6,049 bases of DNA from Opitutaceae bacterium UBA6669 (GTDB taxonomy: Bacteria > Verrucomicrobiota > Verrucomicrobiia > Opitutales > Opitutaceae): the NCBI GenBank assembly GCA_002455175.1, contig DKKJ01000193.1, positions 2,698 through 8,746 of the forward strand, in the 5' to 3' direction. Of the stretch, positions 4,990 through 6,049 are shown piece after piece. Position numbers and translations under genes: made by a program. Position 1 is the stretch's first letter. Each line of letters opens with the position of its first letter. The notes beneath the pieces were generated by a model. The model worked only from the letters and a program-made list of their open reading frames with translations. It did no database searches and was not told the DNA's origin.

Positions 4990-6049
4990 CTATTTTTTAG
5001 CCCAACGGCGGGTTTCCTTGATCTCAAGACGCTTGGTTTCGATCTGCGCTCCCATGACCGCCGGGTGACTGCGGAGCTGCTGGAAAACAGGACCGGCAAG
5101 TTTCCATCCAAGGGCCGTGCTGGCTTCGGCGGTCGGGGAAAAGCGGTCCTCAAAAACGAATCCGAGTGAGGTCCGGGTATCGCCTACGTACTTGTTGAGA
5201 GTTTGCCGTAGAAGCTGAAGAAATCCGGGAGTTTCGGGATGCGTGGGTTTGAGGAGCCAGGTGACCCGCGAGATGTGATTCGCCACATAGCTGTCGAGGG
5301 GATAGCACTCCTTCACGTTGATGCGCGCACCGTCGTCTCCCTTAAGAATGGTGCCGAGGATCGCCAGTGGCGCATTTTCCACCAGGTGATGTCCGTAGGC
5401 GGCAAAGGCATCGGCGAACATATTGAGTGGCACGGAGGCGCGCTTCGTCGCTAGGGTAAAGGCCATCCAAGGACGATTGTCCTTTTTGGAGAGTTTTTTC
5501 GCCATGTTGCTAGCGATCCCGCAGATGCGAAACTCGGTGCGGTCTTCCTGATTTAGAAGATCGTCGACGGCGAAGGTATCGAGCGCCTCCGCCAGGCCGA
5601 GGTAGGCGTTCATCGGATGGCCGGAGATATAGAAGCCTAGTAATTCCTTCTCGAATTGAAGGCGTTCTGCAGAGGTAAAGTCGTTTTCGGAGGGTGTAGC
5701 TGATTTCCCGGTGGTATTTCCTCCTTTACGAGGGCTCGTTGAACGTGGGGAGGGCGCCTCGGTGAGCATGTCGAGGAAGGTATTCTGGCCAGCAGCACGG
5801 TCTCTTGCTTGGGACGACGCGGCTGCGAGCGCGGAGTCGATGCCGTCGAAAAGTTTTTTCCGCGATGCACCGCAGAAATCGAAAGCCCCGGTTTTTACCA
5901 AGTGTTCGAGAACGCGCTTATTCAGCGCCTTGGTATCGGCCCTGCGGATAAAGTCATCGAAGTCAGTGTACGGACCATTCTGTTCGCGTTCCGCGATAAT
6001 CTTCTGTGCTGCTCCTTCGCCTACGCCTTTAATGCCCGCGAGTCCGAAG
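4990..6049 (-). CDS. dnaE: DNA polymerase III alpha subunit DnaE, C-terminal part (5' end outside window)
   Basis: DnaE is the replicative polymerase catalytic subunit. The 352 visible residues hold the end of the fingers region and the C-terminal modules. A helix-hairpin-helix motif FGLAGIKGVGEGAAQKI lies at visible residues 1-17, followed by GPYTDFDDFIRR and NKRVLEHLVKTGAFD (43-57). A Ser/Pro/Lys-rich linker at about 97-123 leads to LLGFYISGHPMNAYLG, the well-known DnaE 'GFY-SGHP' signature (138-145). An OB-fold follows, FRICGIASNMAKKLSKKDNRPWMAFTL and onward (about 173-254), normally implicated in single-stranded DNA contact. The last ~100 residues, with SLGFVFEDRF and LGWKLAGPVFQQL, fit the C-terminal domain. 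The polymerase active site and PHP domain lie outside the window. The gene ends in WAKK and TAG (4992-4990). The frame stays open to the window edge, so the real start is not seen. Confidence 0.96.
   Translation of the reverse strand, partial: FGLAGIKGVGEGAAQKIIAEREQNGPYTDFDDFIRRADTKALNKRVLEHLVKTGAFDFCGASRKKLFDGIDSALAAASSQARDRAAGQNTFLDMLTEAPSPRSTSPRKGGNTTGKSATPSENDFTSAERLQFEKELLGFYISGHPMNAYLGLAEALDTFAVDDLLNQEDRTEFRICGIASNMAKKLSKKDNRPWMAFTLATKRASVPLNMFADAFAAYGHHLVENAPLAILGTILKGDDGARINVKECYPLDSYVANHISRVTWLLKPTHPETPGFLQLLRQTLNKYVGDTRTSLGFVFEDRFSPTAEASTALGWKLAGPVFQQLRSHPAVMGAQIETKRLEIKETRRWAKK

Noticed and set aside
4976..4998. A/T-only inverted repeat spanning the dnaE stop, as a possible terminator
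   Set aside because: Seven A-T pairs with a 9-nt loop and no GC stem would be unstable; half of it is the AAA AAA lysine codons and stop of dnaE.
3771..5004. DnaE and the RsmB-like protein both end in W-x-K-K
   Set aside because: The two tails share only a few residues and belong to unrelated families; a coincidence, not a repeat.
4917..5153. N-terminal extension of the RsmB-like protein into dnaE
   Set aside because: It lies inside well-supported DnaE C-terminal coding sequence and reads as Ser/Arg/Pro-rich noise; the family-like N-terminus begins at the ATG at 4916.

Overview
The window looks like ordinary chromosomal housekeeping DNA from a Gram-negative bacterium: a lipid A gene is present and base composition is moderately GC-rich. 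The gene set and the style of the RsmB-like and HemA proteins suggest the Verrucomicrobiota, perhaps near Opitutales. That assignment rests on recalled family resemblance, not on a search. I see no mobile element, CRISPR array, RNA gene or phage gene, and no convincing undescribed system.

Layout. The left end (2-637, plus strand) holds the C-terminal part of lpxB (lipid-A-disaccharide synthase). It ends at a TAA, but the same frame continues for 30 more plausible LpxB codons to a TGA at 728-730, so the gene may carry a premature stop. Everything else is on the minus strand. Read 5' to 3' on that strand, the order is: the 3' part of dnaE (6049-4990), an RsmB/NOP-type RNA cytosine methyltransferase (4916-3771), a small class I SAM-dependent methyltransferase of unknown substrate (3755-2997), a roughly 250-bp non-coding gap with two adjacent inverted repeats, a HemX/YpjD-like membrane protein of the cytochrome c assembly (CcsA) family (2745-1894, possibly from 2775), and hemA (1897-761). 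hemA runs toward lpxB.

How the genes relate. The membrane protein and hemA overlap by ATGA and are almost certainly translationally coupled. Together they form a tetrapyrrole/cytochrome biogenesis pair like hemA-hemX in other bacteria. dnaE, the RsmB-like gene and the second methyltransferase are co-directional with gaps of 73 and 15 bp, so co-transcription is plausible. The non-coding gap before the HemX-like gene is the natural place for a second promoter. Few of the starts have a recognisable Shine-Dalgarno sequence.

The observations most worth checking are the in-frame stop in lpxB, the inverted-repeat AT-rich island upstream of the hemX-like/hemA pair, the pyrimidine-rich leader of the RsmB-like gene, and the shortened C-terminus of HemA.
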